NCBI RefSeq assembly: GCF_001693485.1
Contig: NZ_MAXC01000020.1
Coordinates: forward strand, 1 to 35,688
From: Bradyrhizobium sp. LMTR 3
GTDB lineage: Bacteria; Pseudomonadota; Alphaproteobacteria; Rhizobiales; Xanthobacteraceae
Direction of reading: 5' to 3'
DNA: 35,688 bases
Below the pieces are notes generated by a model. It saw nothing but the letters and a program-made list of their open reading frames with translations, was not told the DNA's origin and did not search any database. Position 1 is the stretch's first letter. Each line of letters starts with the position of its first letter. Made by a program: the position numbers and the translations under genes. Positions 27,225 through 35,688 of the stretch are shown here, in pieces.

Positions 27225-28460
27225 CTAATTGACCGGAGAGTCTGCATACTTCCGGATTTCAAGTCTGGCGATGGCGCGATTGTGCACCTCGTCCGGACCG
27301 TCAGCGAGACGGAGCGTGCGGATCGAGGCATAATCACGTGCAAGGCCTGCCTCGTCGGACACGCCGGCCCCGCCAAAGGCCTGGATAGCCTCATCAATAA
27401 TCTTCAGCGCCATTTTGGGAGCCGCGACCTTGATCATGGCGATTTCGAGCTGCGCAGTCTTGTTGCCGACCTTGTCCATCATGTCAGCCGCTTTCAGGCA
27501 CAACAGGCGCGTCATCTCAATGTTGGTACGCGCTTCGCCAATGCGCAGCTCCCACAACGAATGCTGGACGATCTTCTTCCCGAAGGCGGTGCGCGAGGCG
27601 AGCCGCTTGACCATCTTCTCGAGCGCCTCCTCGGCCTTGCCGATGGTGCGCATGCAGTGATGGATGCGGCCCGGGCCGAGCCGGCCTTGCGCGATCTCAA
27701 AGCCCCTGCCCTCGCCCAGCAACAGATTGCTCGCGGGGACGCGGACATTCTCAAGCAGCACTTGGCCGTGGCCTTGCGGCGCATCGTCATAACCAAACAC
27801 GGGCAGCATCTTTTCGATTTTGACGCCGGGCGCATCTAAGGGCACCAGGATCTGCGACTGCTGCCGGTATCGCGGCTCCTTGAAATCGGTCTTGCCCATC
27901 ACGATTGCAACCTTGCAGCGGGGATCGCCCGCGCCGGACGACCACCATTTGCAGCCGTTGATGACATAATGATCGCCGTCGCGCTCGATACGGGTCTCGA
28001 TGTTGGTGGCGTCAGATGACGCCACCGCAGGTTCAGTCATCAGAAAGGCGGAGCGGATCTCGCCGTTCATCAAGGGCTTGAGCCATTGTCGCTTCTGCTC
28101 CTTAGTGCCGTAGCGGATCAACACTTCCATATTGCCGGTATCGGGTGCGGAGCAGTTGAACACTTCCGAAGCCCAGCCGATGCGCCCCATTTCTTCCGCC
28201 AGCGGCGCATATTCTAAATTGCTCAATCCTGCTCCGCTGAATTCATCGTCCTCGTGCGAGGATGGCGGCAGAAACATGTTCCACAGACCCTCGGCACGGG
28301 CTTTCCTCTTCAGGTGCTCGAGCACCGGGATCACTTTCCAGCGGCCGCCCTCGCTATCCTGCTGCTTGTAAAGCTGCATGGCGGGCCGTACATGCTTTGT
28401 CATGAACGACTGGATGCGGTCCAGCCATTCCTTCTGTTTCGGCGACATCGTGAAATCCAT
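27225..28460 (-). CDS. Acyl-CoA dehydrogenase (ACAD10/11-like)
   Basis: A 411-residue flavoprotein of the acyl-CoA dehydrogenase family. I chose MDFTMSPKQKEWLDR at 28460 over the 18-residue longer frame because GAAGGAG lies just upstream and the family starts here. Visible landmarks are AFLMTEPAVASSDATNIET (FAD/substrate loop), GCKWWSSGAGDPRCKVAIVM, VRVPASNLLLGEGRGFEIAQ, RTAFGKKIVQHSLWELRIGE, QAFGGAGVSDEAGLARDYAS and the C-terminal LADGPDEVHNRAIAR. The DGPDEVH motif is typical of the ACAD10/11 branch, where the usual catalytic YEGT-type glutamate segment differs. Such enzymes act on longer or 4-hydroxy acyl-CoAs. It is intact and lies on the same strand as the CoA-transferase and crotonase genes, but 2.7 kb of decayed sequence separates it from them. 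Confidence 0.92.
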   Translation of the reverse strand: MDFTMSPKQKEWLDRIQSFMTKHVRPAMQLYKQQDSEGGRWKVIPVLEHLKRKARAEGLWNMFLPPSSHEDDEFSGAGLSNLEYAPLAEEMGRIGWASEVFNCSAPDTGNMEVLIRYGTKEQKRQWLKPLMNGEIRSAFLMTEPAVASSDATNIETRIERDGDHYVINGCKWWSSGAGDPRCKVAIVMGKTDFKEPRYRQQSQILVPLDAPGVKIEKMLPVFGYDDAPQGHGQVLLENVRVPASNLLLGEGRGFEIAQGRLGPGRIHHCMRTIGKAEEALEKMVKRLASRTAFGKKIVQHSLWELRIGEARTNIEMTRLLCLKAADMMDKVGNKTAQLEIAMIKVAAPKMALKIIDEAIQAFGGAGVSDEAGLARDYASIRTLRLADGPDEVHNRAIARLEIRKYADSPVN

Positions 28461-28680
28461 GGGACGCTCCTTCTCTTCCAGACATGGGCCGCACTGTTCT
28501 CCGCGCCGCCCCATTCGCTATGGCCTATTGGCGCTGTTCGCGAAGACGAACGTATGAAAGGCCGGGTCTTTCCTGCCCTGCGGAAAGTACGCGTTGACGA
28601 GCCCGCCTTCAACCGAAGGTTCCAAACAAATAGTAGAGATGCAACTCCCAAGCTTGGGAGGTTATGTCAAGCGATCAGAC
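28461..28680. other. Divergent spacer between acyl-CoA dehydrogenase and pabB-like remnant
   Basis: Contains the start region of the minus-strand dehydrogenase. A ribosome-binding site (GAAGGAG on the minus strand) is clear, but I saw no promoter I can defend. Confidence 0.35.
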
Positions 28681-28689
28681 CCGATCCGC

Positions 28690-29400
28690 CATTCTTCGAG
28701 GCGGCTTCATGCCGATAAAGCTAACATCGCGCAGCAATTCAGCGCCTGGTTGTCGACCTCATTTGATCCGCTTGGCTTCTACTCGCGGCTGCGATCATTG
28801 AATATGGTGCCCTTGCACCTCTCCTGCGCTACCGCAAACTAAGCATTGCATTGAGCTCACGAGAACGATTTCGAAAGTGACGGGCGATAGGTCGAAATGA
28901 ACCCCATCAAAGGCACGATCACGTGTTCCGCCGACTCCAAGGAAGATCTGCGATGGGTTGAAATCCTAGCCGCGTCCGAAAAGGTCCGTGCCCGAGAACA
29001 CTATCATCGACCTGCTACGTAACGATTTGTCATGCGTTTGCCCCACGGATTCCATCAAGCTTCCAGTACTGTCCAACCTCAACTCTCATGGCTCAGAGCG
29101 CCACACCGTAGATCATTTATCGGTGAACTTGGATGGACCACGACGCGTCACGCCCCCCAGACTTGCTTTCCAGGCGGCTCCATTACCGGACGCCAAAGGT
29201 TACGATCGGTGAGATCATCGCGCAAACCGAGGGTGTGGCGCGGGAAGTCAATTACGGGGCGATCGGCTTCTATGGAAACATGGAGACGGATATTACGATG
29301 CCCACTGTAACAGTGAACGACGGCCTGGCTCGCGTTTGATGCAGGTAGCGATGTAACGGCAGTGTCGAACCTCGCGGCCGAATACGACAAGTCCCCCCGC
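28690..29400 (+). pseudogene. Chorismate-binding synthase component I (PabB/TrpE-like), decayed
   Basis: Pieces of the chorismate-binding domain in order: FSAWLSTSFDPLGFYSRLRS with RYRKLSIALSSRERF (about 28740-28870), MNPIKGT and LAASEKVRA (about 28896-28990), and NTIIDLLRNDLSCVCPTDSI with LPVLSNLNSHGS (about 28998-29095). Then CFPGGSITG, TPKVTIGEIIAQTEGVAREV and NYGAIGFYGNMETDITMPTV (about 29165-29310). The PIKGT, DLLRNDLS and FPGGSxTGxPK motifs are diagnostic. Several frame changes and stops make it dead, and the N-terminus is absent. PabB (p-aminobenzoate), TrpE (anthranilate) or another chorismate synthase cannot be separated on these pieces. A glutamine amidotransferase remnant follows directly. 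Confidence 0.82.
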
Positions 29401-29454
29401 CAAAGCGCAGCGAATCCTTTGACCCATTTCGTGTCGGAACATCCGGTGCATTTT

Positions 29455-30005
29455 GACTGCCATCATCGGCAACTACGATTGTCCTGAACATTGCCCGCTA
29501 TTCCGCGAGCTTGTGAAGCAATGGAGGTCGCCCCGAACGACGCCATAAGCGTTAGCAACTTGACCTCGCGTTGCGCGCATTGGTTCTCTCATCCGGTCGC
29601 TGCACTCTGGACTTTACCGTTCTCATCCACGAATTTTCGGGCCAGTTTCAATTCTGGGCATCTTCCTCGAACACAAAATGTATTGGGAGCGTTTTCGGAG
29701 GACGCGTGGCGAGTACACCGATGCACGGTCGGTCCTCGCACACAACACACGACTGCCAGTGGCTGTTCAAAGGAACTCCGCCCCCACTTAGCGTTAGTCG
29801 CCATCATTCTCCTGTTGTCGTGCTCCATGATATGCTCAGGCATCTCACGGTGACAGCGCATTCGGACGAAGCCGAGATCATGGCGTTTACACATGGCTCT
29901 CAATCCACGTATGGCGTGCAGCTCCATCCCGGAAACGATACTAATGAACATGGGCGCGCGCTGCTTATGAACTTCTTGCGTCTCGTAGAGACTTGTTCGG
30001 CGTGA
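29455..30005 (+). pseudogene. Class I glutamine amidotransferase (PabA/TrpG-like), decayed
   Basis: Partner of the preceding gene, supplying ammonia from glutamine. Readable pieces: TAIIGNYDCPEHCPLFRELV (family I-D-N-Y-D-S-F start), NDAISVSNLTSR, and LVLSSGRCTLD (family SPGPCTP, with the Gly-Pro-Gly lost). IEFSGQ-type sequence follows, then KCIGSVFGGRVASTPMHGRS, LFKGTPPPLSVSRHHSPVV, GEIMAF-like sequence, and the C-terminal STYGVQLHPGNDTNEHGRAL. The nucleophile motif GxCLGHQ is garbled (GIFLEHK-like) and the family HPES reads HPGN. It was therefore inactive even before the frameshifts are counted. Its order and close spacing after the PabB-like remnant show a former two-gene unit. Confidence 0.82.
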
Positions 30006-30562
30006 AGATCGCCCGTGGCTTAGGTTCCCGACGCAAATCGTGATCTGCCAGTCTGTAGGGTTACTCGGTAGCTGGCTCGACGCACGGCGCAGTGTTTTGG
30101 GCGCGGCTGGAGTCCGGGGGCCCTTCGAAGCGCATCTATTCCACCAATTTCCTCCAAACGCCGGATCTGCAGCCATGAGCAAACAACGTTTCATCGAATT
30201 TGCTACCCAACGTAGAGCGTCAATCTGACTTGGCACAGATCTGACCGAGGTCCACCAATCGGAGCCCTTTCAAGCTGCTTCCGGACCAGGTTGCCCACAA
30301 ACTTCCTGACACTAATAAGGCGAGCAGTATTCAGATCGACATCCAGTCATACCAGCGGGGAACAAATGCTGCCTATCCGATGATCTCGCGGGCGATTTGA
30401 ACGCTGTCCAATAGACGCTGAACACCGGCTTCACGCACTGTCATCGGCATTGGCGTCGAAGTGTGGTGCCAGTTCATCAAGAATCAGATCGCCTCCCGTG
30501 GCTTGCTCAGGGGACAGAGAGATATTCCCAATCTCTAAAAAGGCTGCGCATCTTTCGCCTCA
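30006..30562. other. Decayed spacer, possibly upstream part of the SDR gene
   Basis: No frame shows a family I can defend. Its position just before the SDR C-terminus suggests that the missing N-terminal part once lay here, but no Rossmann TGxxxGxG or YxxxK motif is visible. Confidence 0.3.
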
Positions 30563-30673
30563 GGCGATCCCGATGAGTTTGGCCTGTTCTGCGCATTCCG
30601 ATGCGGAGCCAATGGGTTTATCACCGGGCAAAACGTCCTGCTCGACGGCGGTGTCTTTCCGGGGGCGCTTTAA
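30563..30673 (+). pseudogene. Short-chain dehydrogenase/reductase (FabG-like), C-terminal fragment
   Basis: A 36-codon open piece ending in a proper stop: GDPDEFGLFCAFRCGANGFI, then TGQNVLLDGGVFPGAL. The GFITGQNxLxDGG ending is characteristic of SDR enzymes related to 3-oxoacyl reductases. Everything upstream, including cofactor and catalytic residues, is gone. A TetR-type remnant follows immediately on the same strand. Confidence 0.75.
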
Positions 30674-30689
30674 GAATGACGGGATAGCT

Positions 30690-31280
30690 AGGCTTCAGAC
30701 CCGCTCCGCCGTTCTCGCCGCACCGAGCGGCTTTTCGCGACTTGTCGCTGCGCGACATCATGGCGGAGGCCAACGTCAAACCTCAACGCGGTTAGATATC
30801 ACTTCGGCTCGAGGACGAACTGATCGCGCATTTTCGCAACCTGCTGCCAAACCGAACCCTTGCGCGATTTGCGAGCGGCGGCGGAAAAGGCGGTGGGTGC
30901 AGAAATCGCTGATATTGTCCGCGGCTTGATCGGACCGAGCTGGCGGCGTTGTCTCGGTGCCCACACCAGGCACTCGACTGCGGCTCGCTCATTGTTCGTA
31001 CCAAGATCGAGTCGGCGCCGGCGATCCGCAGGATTAGTACCGCGAGATCGATCCTTTGCACAAATTCATCGTTTGAAGCGCGCGCTGCCCGCGCGCCGGG
31101 AGGTCGAGCTCTATTGGGACATACACTTCGCGCTCGCGATGGCGCAGCAGACCGTGCGTGACGCGAGCAGTTGACCCACTTGTCGGAAGGCATACGCGAG
31201 GTCGATGACGTCGAGAGATCGTTGCGCGCGTTGTGAGGGTGGCTGTGATGGCACTGAGTGCGGGAGAAGGTAAAGAAAAC
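30690..31280 (+). pseudogene. TetR-family transcriptional regulator, frameshifted
   Basis: The DNA-binding domain is visible as FRDLSLRDIMAEANV (helix-turn-helix, about 30728-30775), then a stop and frame change, then DELIAHFRN. The middle is garbled. The ligand-binding end reads CGSLIVRTKIESAPAIRRIS, then ELYWDIHFALAMAQQTVRDA, LTHLSEG and IREVDDV, and VARVVRVAVMALSAGEGKEN across frames. These match the C-terminal dimerisation helices of TetR proteins of about 200 residues. At least four lesions are present. It probably once controlled the adjacent SDR gene. Confidence 0.72.
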
Positions 31281-32549
31281 GTGGTAGTTCGAACGAAGGC
31301 AGTTGTCCTCCCTCGCCCCGCCGGGGGCAAAGCTGTGGGGAGCATGATTCAGTATGTCGTGGAGCATGTGCGGTTTTGCCGGCGTGAAGCAGGTGGCTTC
31401 TCGGTATCGAGATTCAGAAGCAGACCGAGCATACTGCCTCACGATAGCACCTGTGGGACGGCTTGCTACACCGAAATCGGCGACAGCTCTCAAGCAGTTG
31501 TGAATCATCTGGATACTATTGTGCGGAAAGCCGTCCAGGAGGTGAGACCATCTGGCGTCTTGATGTATGCGCAGCTTCGACTCCAATCTCGTTTGTCATC
31601 TCATATCGTGGGCGATACAATCCGATACCTCAGCTGATGAGCACATGAAACCCACAATGAATACCGGCTCCCGATAATTGAATGTAATCTTCGGCACTCC
31701 CATGCGGCAAATTGGCTTCTCTGCGACGAGCTGAGGCAACACGCCTATAGAGATTTCGGCAATTGCAAAGCGCAACTTCTCATCAACAGCTATCCGATAG
31801 TACTCCTTTTCAAGGAGCTCACGGCAAACTACCAGAGCTGATAGGTTGTGTGGACCGATCTAACTCCTGATCTGTTCGCAGTGGTAAACGGGAGGAAGCG
31901 GATATCCGCGCTCTCGGTTGGTAAACGGCAGCAGAACCAGACGTGGGTGCGAGGTAATGATCCGAAGCTTTCGATGAAGACTCGAGACGGCCTATGCGAA
32001 CTCAAAAAAGGCGGAGATATTCGCGATGCCGTCCGCATCTGAATAGTTCGCATGCCGAAACATGCTCAACGAACGATCGAAACCACGGGCGGTACGCTAG
32101 CCGAGATTCTTGATGGTGGTGGTCTGGCAGAGCTTGCGCAGGGCGCCGCCGGGCATCGCGAACCATCAGTTAGACATGCCGATGCTCGTTGGACATAAGC
32201 CTGATCTAGTGGAGCCTCCTTTCGCCACCGCGCGGCAGGATCGGGAGACGCTCACTTGAAAAGAGGTGACACGTCGACTAGATCTTATCGACTTCGAAAT
32301 CGCCAATACGAGCTCAGCTCTTAAATGTGCTCGCATCTATCCTTCATGTCGATATGAGGCATGTGCGAGTTTGCACTGCTGGGGCCAGCGAGGTCGAAAC
32401 TCCTGAAACGAGTCGGAGCGCAAACCGGAAATGCTCCGATGAGCTCTAAGGAGTCACGTTTCGCCCGATGCGGATCGAACAGATGAAAATAGAAACCAGA
32501 GCAGTTACGGTCCGCAGCGTCCACCGTTCAGTTTGATACCCAGCCGCTA
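31281..32549. other. Long unassigned region
   Basis: About 1.27 kb with only short, interrupted frames on both strands. The frames at 31848-32042 (plus) and 32321-32524 (minus) are open but have no family I can name. The 264-residue minus-strand frame at 30792-31586 overlaps the TetR remnant and looks like a shadow. I see no RNA gene or strong hairpin. Confidence 0.35.
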
Positions 32550-33450
32550 TTTCGCTGCTGAGTTGAGCGAAATCGTTAGACTTGCGTCATCGATGGTGTT
32601 CACGCAAACGGCCAATAGCGATGATGATCACTGGTCTTGCGTTTCTCGGGCGCATTGGGCCTGACGCGGTCGCTGCAGCAGAACTGGCAAGTCGAGTCTA
32701 TATTGCTGGCTTCAATCTTGGCACAGGCCTGATGACGGCAATCACACCGTGGCGGCGGAGGCGTTTGGGGCAATACGTTTCGCCATAGCTCGGACCTCAC
32801 TACGTATGAACCTATGGGCGGCTCTCTTGGGTGTCGGTACCGATTATGATTTTTCCTCTGCTTGGCGAGCACATACTACTCGCTTTTGGCTAGGCTCCAA
32901 CCGTGGCGCAACTGGCCCAACACTATCTGCGTAGACTGGCCTGGAGCTTGGGCCCGGCGCTCTGTTTTCTAGCAATCCGTAGTTTCATGGGAGCAGTCAA
33001 TGGTCCGGAGCCAATCTTGTGGATCACGCTTGCGGCCATTTCTGTTAACGCATTTCTGGGCTATATGCTGATCTTTGGAAAAGTTGGACTGCCGCCACTG
33101 GAGACATTGGGGGCGGGTGTCGGTCGCGACAAGTTTGGAAAACTGTGCGACGTTGTTGTCCGCCTTATGGTTCACAACAATGTGGCGTCCCTTTCGGGAC
33201 TATCACCCGCTTAAGCACCTGTGGCGCTTCGATTGGCCCTCGATGCGGCAGTTGTTTGTGACTGGCGTGCCGATCTCGATCAGCGTTCTTCTGGATTCTG
33301 GAGCTTTGTCTGCCGCGGCGAGCGATGGGCATGACCGGAACCTCAGCACTTGCCGCCCACCATCGCGTTCCAAGTCTACGGAACGCTGGCGATAATTCCT
33401 TCGGCATAGGCATGGCGTCCTTTGCCGCCCTTGCCCGACAATGATCCGAA
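32550..33450 (+). pseudogene. MATE-family (NorM-like) multidrug/metabolite exporter, decayed
   Basis: Collinear fragments of a 12-helix MATE transporter: ELSEIVRLASSMVFTQTANS and MMITGLAFLGRIGPDAVAAA (about 32556-32690), then YIAGFNLGTGLMTAITP, and AEAFGAIRFAIARTSLRMN with LWAALLG (about 32745-32830). Then VAQLAQHYLRRLAWSLGPAL, CFLAIRSFMGAVNGPEPILW and ITLAAISVNAFLGYMLIFGK (about 32900-33080), FRDYHPLKHLWRFDWPSMRQ and LFVTGVPISISVLLDSG (about 33195-33300), and a tail matching IPFGIGMAS near 33405. Many frame changes are present, and the C-terminal third is missing. These proteins export cationic drugs or metabolites using Na+ or H+ gradients. Confidence 0.85.
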
Positions 33451-33689
33451 CTCAGCAAAGTGAGCTCGGATGGCGCAAGATGTCATGGTTCTCTAATTCC
33501 GAGCCTGCGGTCAAGACTCTCCAAACACATCCTCGCCGGGTTCATGGTTCCCTCCGTGGTAGGGGCATGCCCTCGGCATGCTGGCGTAGGATGATGCTGG
33601 GCATCGATGTGTGAAGCGCCCATGCTTTTTGAGCGTCGCAAAGCCAGGGGCGATCGCGCCAACGCCAGCGTCCCCGCAGGACCTTAGAT

Positions 33690-33708
33690 CCCGCCGATGG
33701 TCGGCGGG
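33690..33708. terminator. Small GC-rich hairpin 3' of the IS110 transposase remnant
   Basis: CCCGCCGA, loop TGG, TCGGCGGG: a perfect 8-bp stem just past the 3' end of the minus-strand IS110-family gene. It lacks a T-run, so it may be a structural element of the IS end rather than a true terminator. Confidence 0.35.
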
Positions 33709-33734
33709 AATTCGATAGTTTGCTATGCAGTTAG

Positions 33735-34753
33735 CATGGCGGTCTCCTTTGACCATCTAAATTCGGTACCTTCGATCTATCCGATGCAGAATGACCGCAA
33801 GCTTCCAACCTCAACCTTGGCTTTGCGCAGCCCGCTTCGTTTTGCAATCCGAATGCTCCAGGCTTTGAGCGCTCATCATTTGCTACGCGTGTGAGCAGCA
33901 CATTGGCTGCCTCATAGGAGATAGCCGCGCAACATTTTGTCGCCGCACTGCGAGATTCGACCGGTCCAAGTCGATCTCGCCGGATGCGTAGCGTCGGGTC
34001 GTTAGTCCGACATAGGCTCCGACGCTTCTTGACCGTTTGAAGCGCGTAGGGTCGTCGATCGTGCAAGAAAGCAAAGAGCCGTGACAGGGCCGATACCAGG
34101 TACCGTCATGAACTGTCACACTTGCGCATTGTTGCGTGCGAGCTTCATGACCTTACAGTCGAGATCAGAAATCTGCTGCTCGATGGCTAGTCGGGCGGTG
34201 AGTAGCGGCGTTACTTACCGCAGCGGCGAGTCCCGGTCGATTTTCGATCAGCTCCGCAGCACGCGATGCGAATACGTTCATCTTTGCGAGGCCAATAACC
34301 AGCCCGAGGTTCTTTAGGAGCCCGCGGATTTGGTTCTCGAGATCTCCTTGATCTTGACGAGTAGAGCTCGGCTGACCAGCAGAGGCTTCGCCGCGTGACA
34401 GTTGAGGTCTTTGACGCGCACTTCCTTATACCATTCACATTGCGTGATGCGGGCAATGCCTACGGCATCATCGCGGTCGCTCTTGTTGATTTGCATTTTC
34501 AAAGCAACCTTGGCGGGTCTGGCGCGATACAGATGACCGGCAGCCCGAGCTTATTTAACTCAGTCCACAGCCATGTCGACGTTGCTCCTGTTTCGAGTCC
34601 GATCCGCGCGACATACGGCGCATTTGACTTGATGAATGCTGCCATCGCTTCGGGGTCGGAACGAACCATGCCTTCACGCAATCTTTCCCGTCAAATCAAC
34701 AATGCAGATCGCGTTAGCTTCAGAGAAACGTCCAGTCCGACATAATGCCCCAT
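33735..34753 (-). pseudogene. IS110-family transposase (copy B), frameshifted
   Basis: Begins MGHYVGLDVSLKLTRSALLI at 34753, the RuvC/DEDD-like start. It continues in other frames with REGMVRSDPEAMAAFIKSNA, IGLETGATSTWLWTELNKLG, MQINKSDRDDAVGIARITQC with EVRVKDLN, and LLVSRALLVKIK. The C-terminal transposase_20-type domain follows: IDDPTRFKRSRSVGAYVGLT, TRRYASGEID and SYEAANVLLTRVA. The catalytic serine region is within this domain. At least four frame changes separate the pieces, so no active protein is made. Full length would be about 340 residues. It has landed inside, or replaced part of, another IS110-family copy to its right. Confidence 0.85.
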
Positions 34754-34859
34754 TGCGGCTCTCCTGTCGTTGCAGGGCCCAAGAGGTGAGCCTCGTCGAT
34801 CCTGGAGAGCTGATTCTGAGAGCTTCAGTATAGCTCTGGCCCGGAATACCCCATGTTCT

Positions 34860-35188
34860 CTGACGGACCAGCAGGCCTCTTGCGCGATGAAGCATAAAGA
34901 AGCCTTGGTTCTCGACACCCTTGATTGGAACGAACCGCATATTGGGCCAGGTGACCGCTTTCGCAGATCGCGGCCGCGTCAGCGGCGTCACCGTCGAGTC
35001 TCCCATGCCCTTTGGTGAGCGGTGGCGCAGGCCTCCATGTCGACTAGGCACGGCGCGAGCAAGGAGAAGAACGACATGATCTCGCCACGCCGTAGGCGTC
35101 GGCGACTGGTCACTTGGCATTGACTATCAACTGCATGGATATGGAATACGCGCTTCGAAATATCCTACCCAACGGTCGCGACTTCCAT
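34860..35188 (-). pseudogene. IS110-family transposase, 5' fragment (copy A2)
   Basis: Starts at the ATG at 35188 (MEVATVG-type) and includes MSFFSLLAPCLVDMEACATA in a second frame, then MRFVPIKGVENQGFFMLHRA and RGLLVRQRT, where it is cut by the left side of copy B near 34860. It is closely similar to copy A1 at 17565-17786, including about 55 bases of non-coding 5' sequence and the junction to IS3 sequence. Confidence 0.8.
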
Positions 35189-35244
35189 CGTTGAATTGCT
35201 CCTAATAGCGGGTCTCTACATCGCCAGTATATAACCGTTGCCGA

Positions 35245-35550
35245 GGGAGCGGGCCGTCTTCCCCATCAGCGGCCGGATGCCCGATGAGCTGCTCAACGAA
35301 ACGCTGTTCTTTCTAGGCCACGCCCGCGCCAAGATCGCTGCCGAGGACCATGGACTACAACCTCCGGCACCCCCCACTCGTCACTGAAATACCTAACCCG
35401 CGCGGCCTATGCCGCCCACCCCACCGCAACGGACGATCGGCTACGCAACCCCGACCAGCTCCGCCGATCGTCCGTTGCTTCATCAACGCCACTTGGCGTA
35501 CAAAATTCCGAGACTCTAGCCGCGCTGGATGAAAATTCAGGGGCAGGTCA
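35245..35550 (+). pseudogene. IS3-family OrfB C-terminal fragment with right end
   Basis: Broken frames give PDELLNETLFF, then GHARAKIAA, DYNLRHPP and tail segments RLRNPDQLRRS. This is the C-terminus of an IS3-family transposase of a different subtype from the 17.9-18.1 kb fragment. The right end reads GAAAATTCAGGGGCAGGTCA, finishing at 35550, a typical end sequence for this group. Confidence 0.7.
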
Positions 35551-35688
35551 TAATGTTTTGGCAATTCAGTGCGGCATCAGCCTGTTCATTGGAGAGGTCG
35601 ATGAAACGAGTAAGGTGGGATGGTCAATTCGATCTGAAAGCCGACGGCTTGGTCCCCAAAAATTCCTCGGTAGAGCAAAAACCAAAAA
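35551..35688. other. Right flank
   Basis: Sequence beyond the IS3 end. A plus-strand start ATGAAACGAGTAAGG at 35600 opens a frame that runs off the window. It may begin another gene but is too short to identify. Confidence 0.25.

Noticed and set aside
30792..31586. 264-codon minus-strand frame
   Set aside because: It is opposite the TetR remnant, whose family motifs are clear on the plus strand. The frame is rich in Arg/Ser/His with no family signal.
1..35688. tRNA gene as an island attachment site
   Set aside because: I looked for the T-loop GGTTCGAAT-type motif with a cloverleaf context and saw none, so no island end is claimed. A covariance-model search could settle this.

Overview
This window looks like an accessory, symbiosis-island-type segment from a Rhizobiales genome, most likely Bradyrhizobium or a close relative. 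That is an inference. No nod, nif or secretion gene is visible, but the texture fits: a few intact metabolic genes in a sea of decayed genes, remnants of at least four IS families (IS256, IS3, IS110, IS630), uneven base composition, a degenerate ~2 kb segmental duplication, and a sigma-54-type promoter in front of a decayed molybdate-binding protein gene.

Left part (1-8.0 kb): a class III (glutamate-1-semialdehyde aminomutase-like) aminotransferase and a GNAT-like acetyltransferase lie on the minus strand. They are followed by an intact plus-strand operon of three genes for a membrane-linked gluconate 2-dehydrogenase-type enzyme: a Tat-exported small subunit, a GMC flavoprotein with a cysteine cluster, and a three-haem cytochrome c. 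It should oxidise a sugar acid or polyol in the periplasm and pass electrons to the respiratory chain.

Decayed catabolic block (8.2-11.2 kb): frameshifted remains of an Lrp/AsnC regulator, a class I aminotransferase and an ALDH7-family semialdehyde dehydrogenase (minus strand) look like a former lysine/aminoadipate catabolic unit. Head-to-head with it is a modA remnant (plus strand) with a near-consensus -24/-12 promoter.

Duplication and IS cluster (11.3-19.0 kb): a second, broken copy of the GNAT region is split by an IS256-family element with a clean 8-bp target duplication. An intact EamA-type exporter follows, then nested IS3/IS110/IS630 debris.

Acyl-CoA block (19.0-28.5 kb), all minus strand: an enoyl-CoA hydratase-family protein, an EctB-like diaminobutyrate aminotransferase, a double-domain class III CoA-transferase of 846 aa and an ACAD10/11-like acyl-CoA dehydrogenase are intact. 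A decayed M20 amidohydrolase sits between the last two. Together they could activate, dehydrogenate and hydrate a carboxylic acid as its CoA thioester. The substrate cannot be read from the sequence.

Right part (28.6-35.7 kb): plus-strand pseudogenes for a chorismate-using synthase with its glutamine amidotransferase (pabB/trpE and pabA/trpG type), an SDR C-terminus, a TetR regulator and a MATE transporter. The window ends in two nested IS110-family remnants and an IS3 terminus. The same IS110/IS3 junction occurs near 17.8 kb and 35.25 kb. No rRNA, tRNA or CRISPR was seen.
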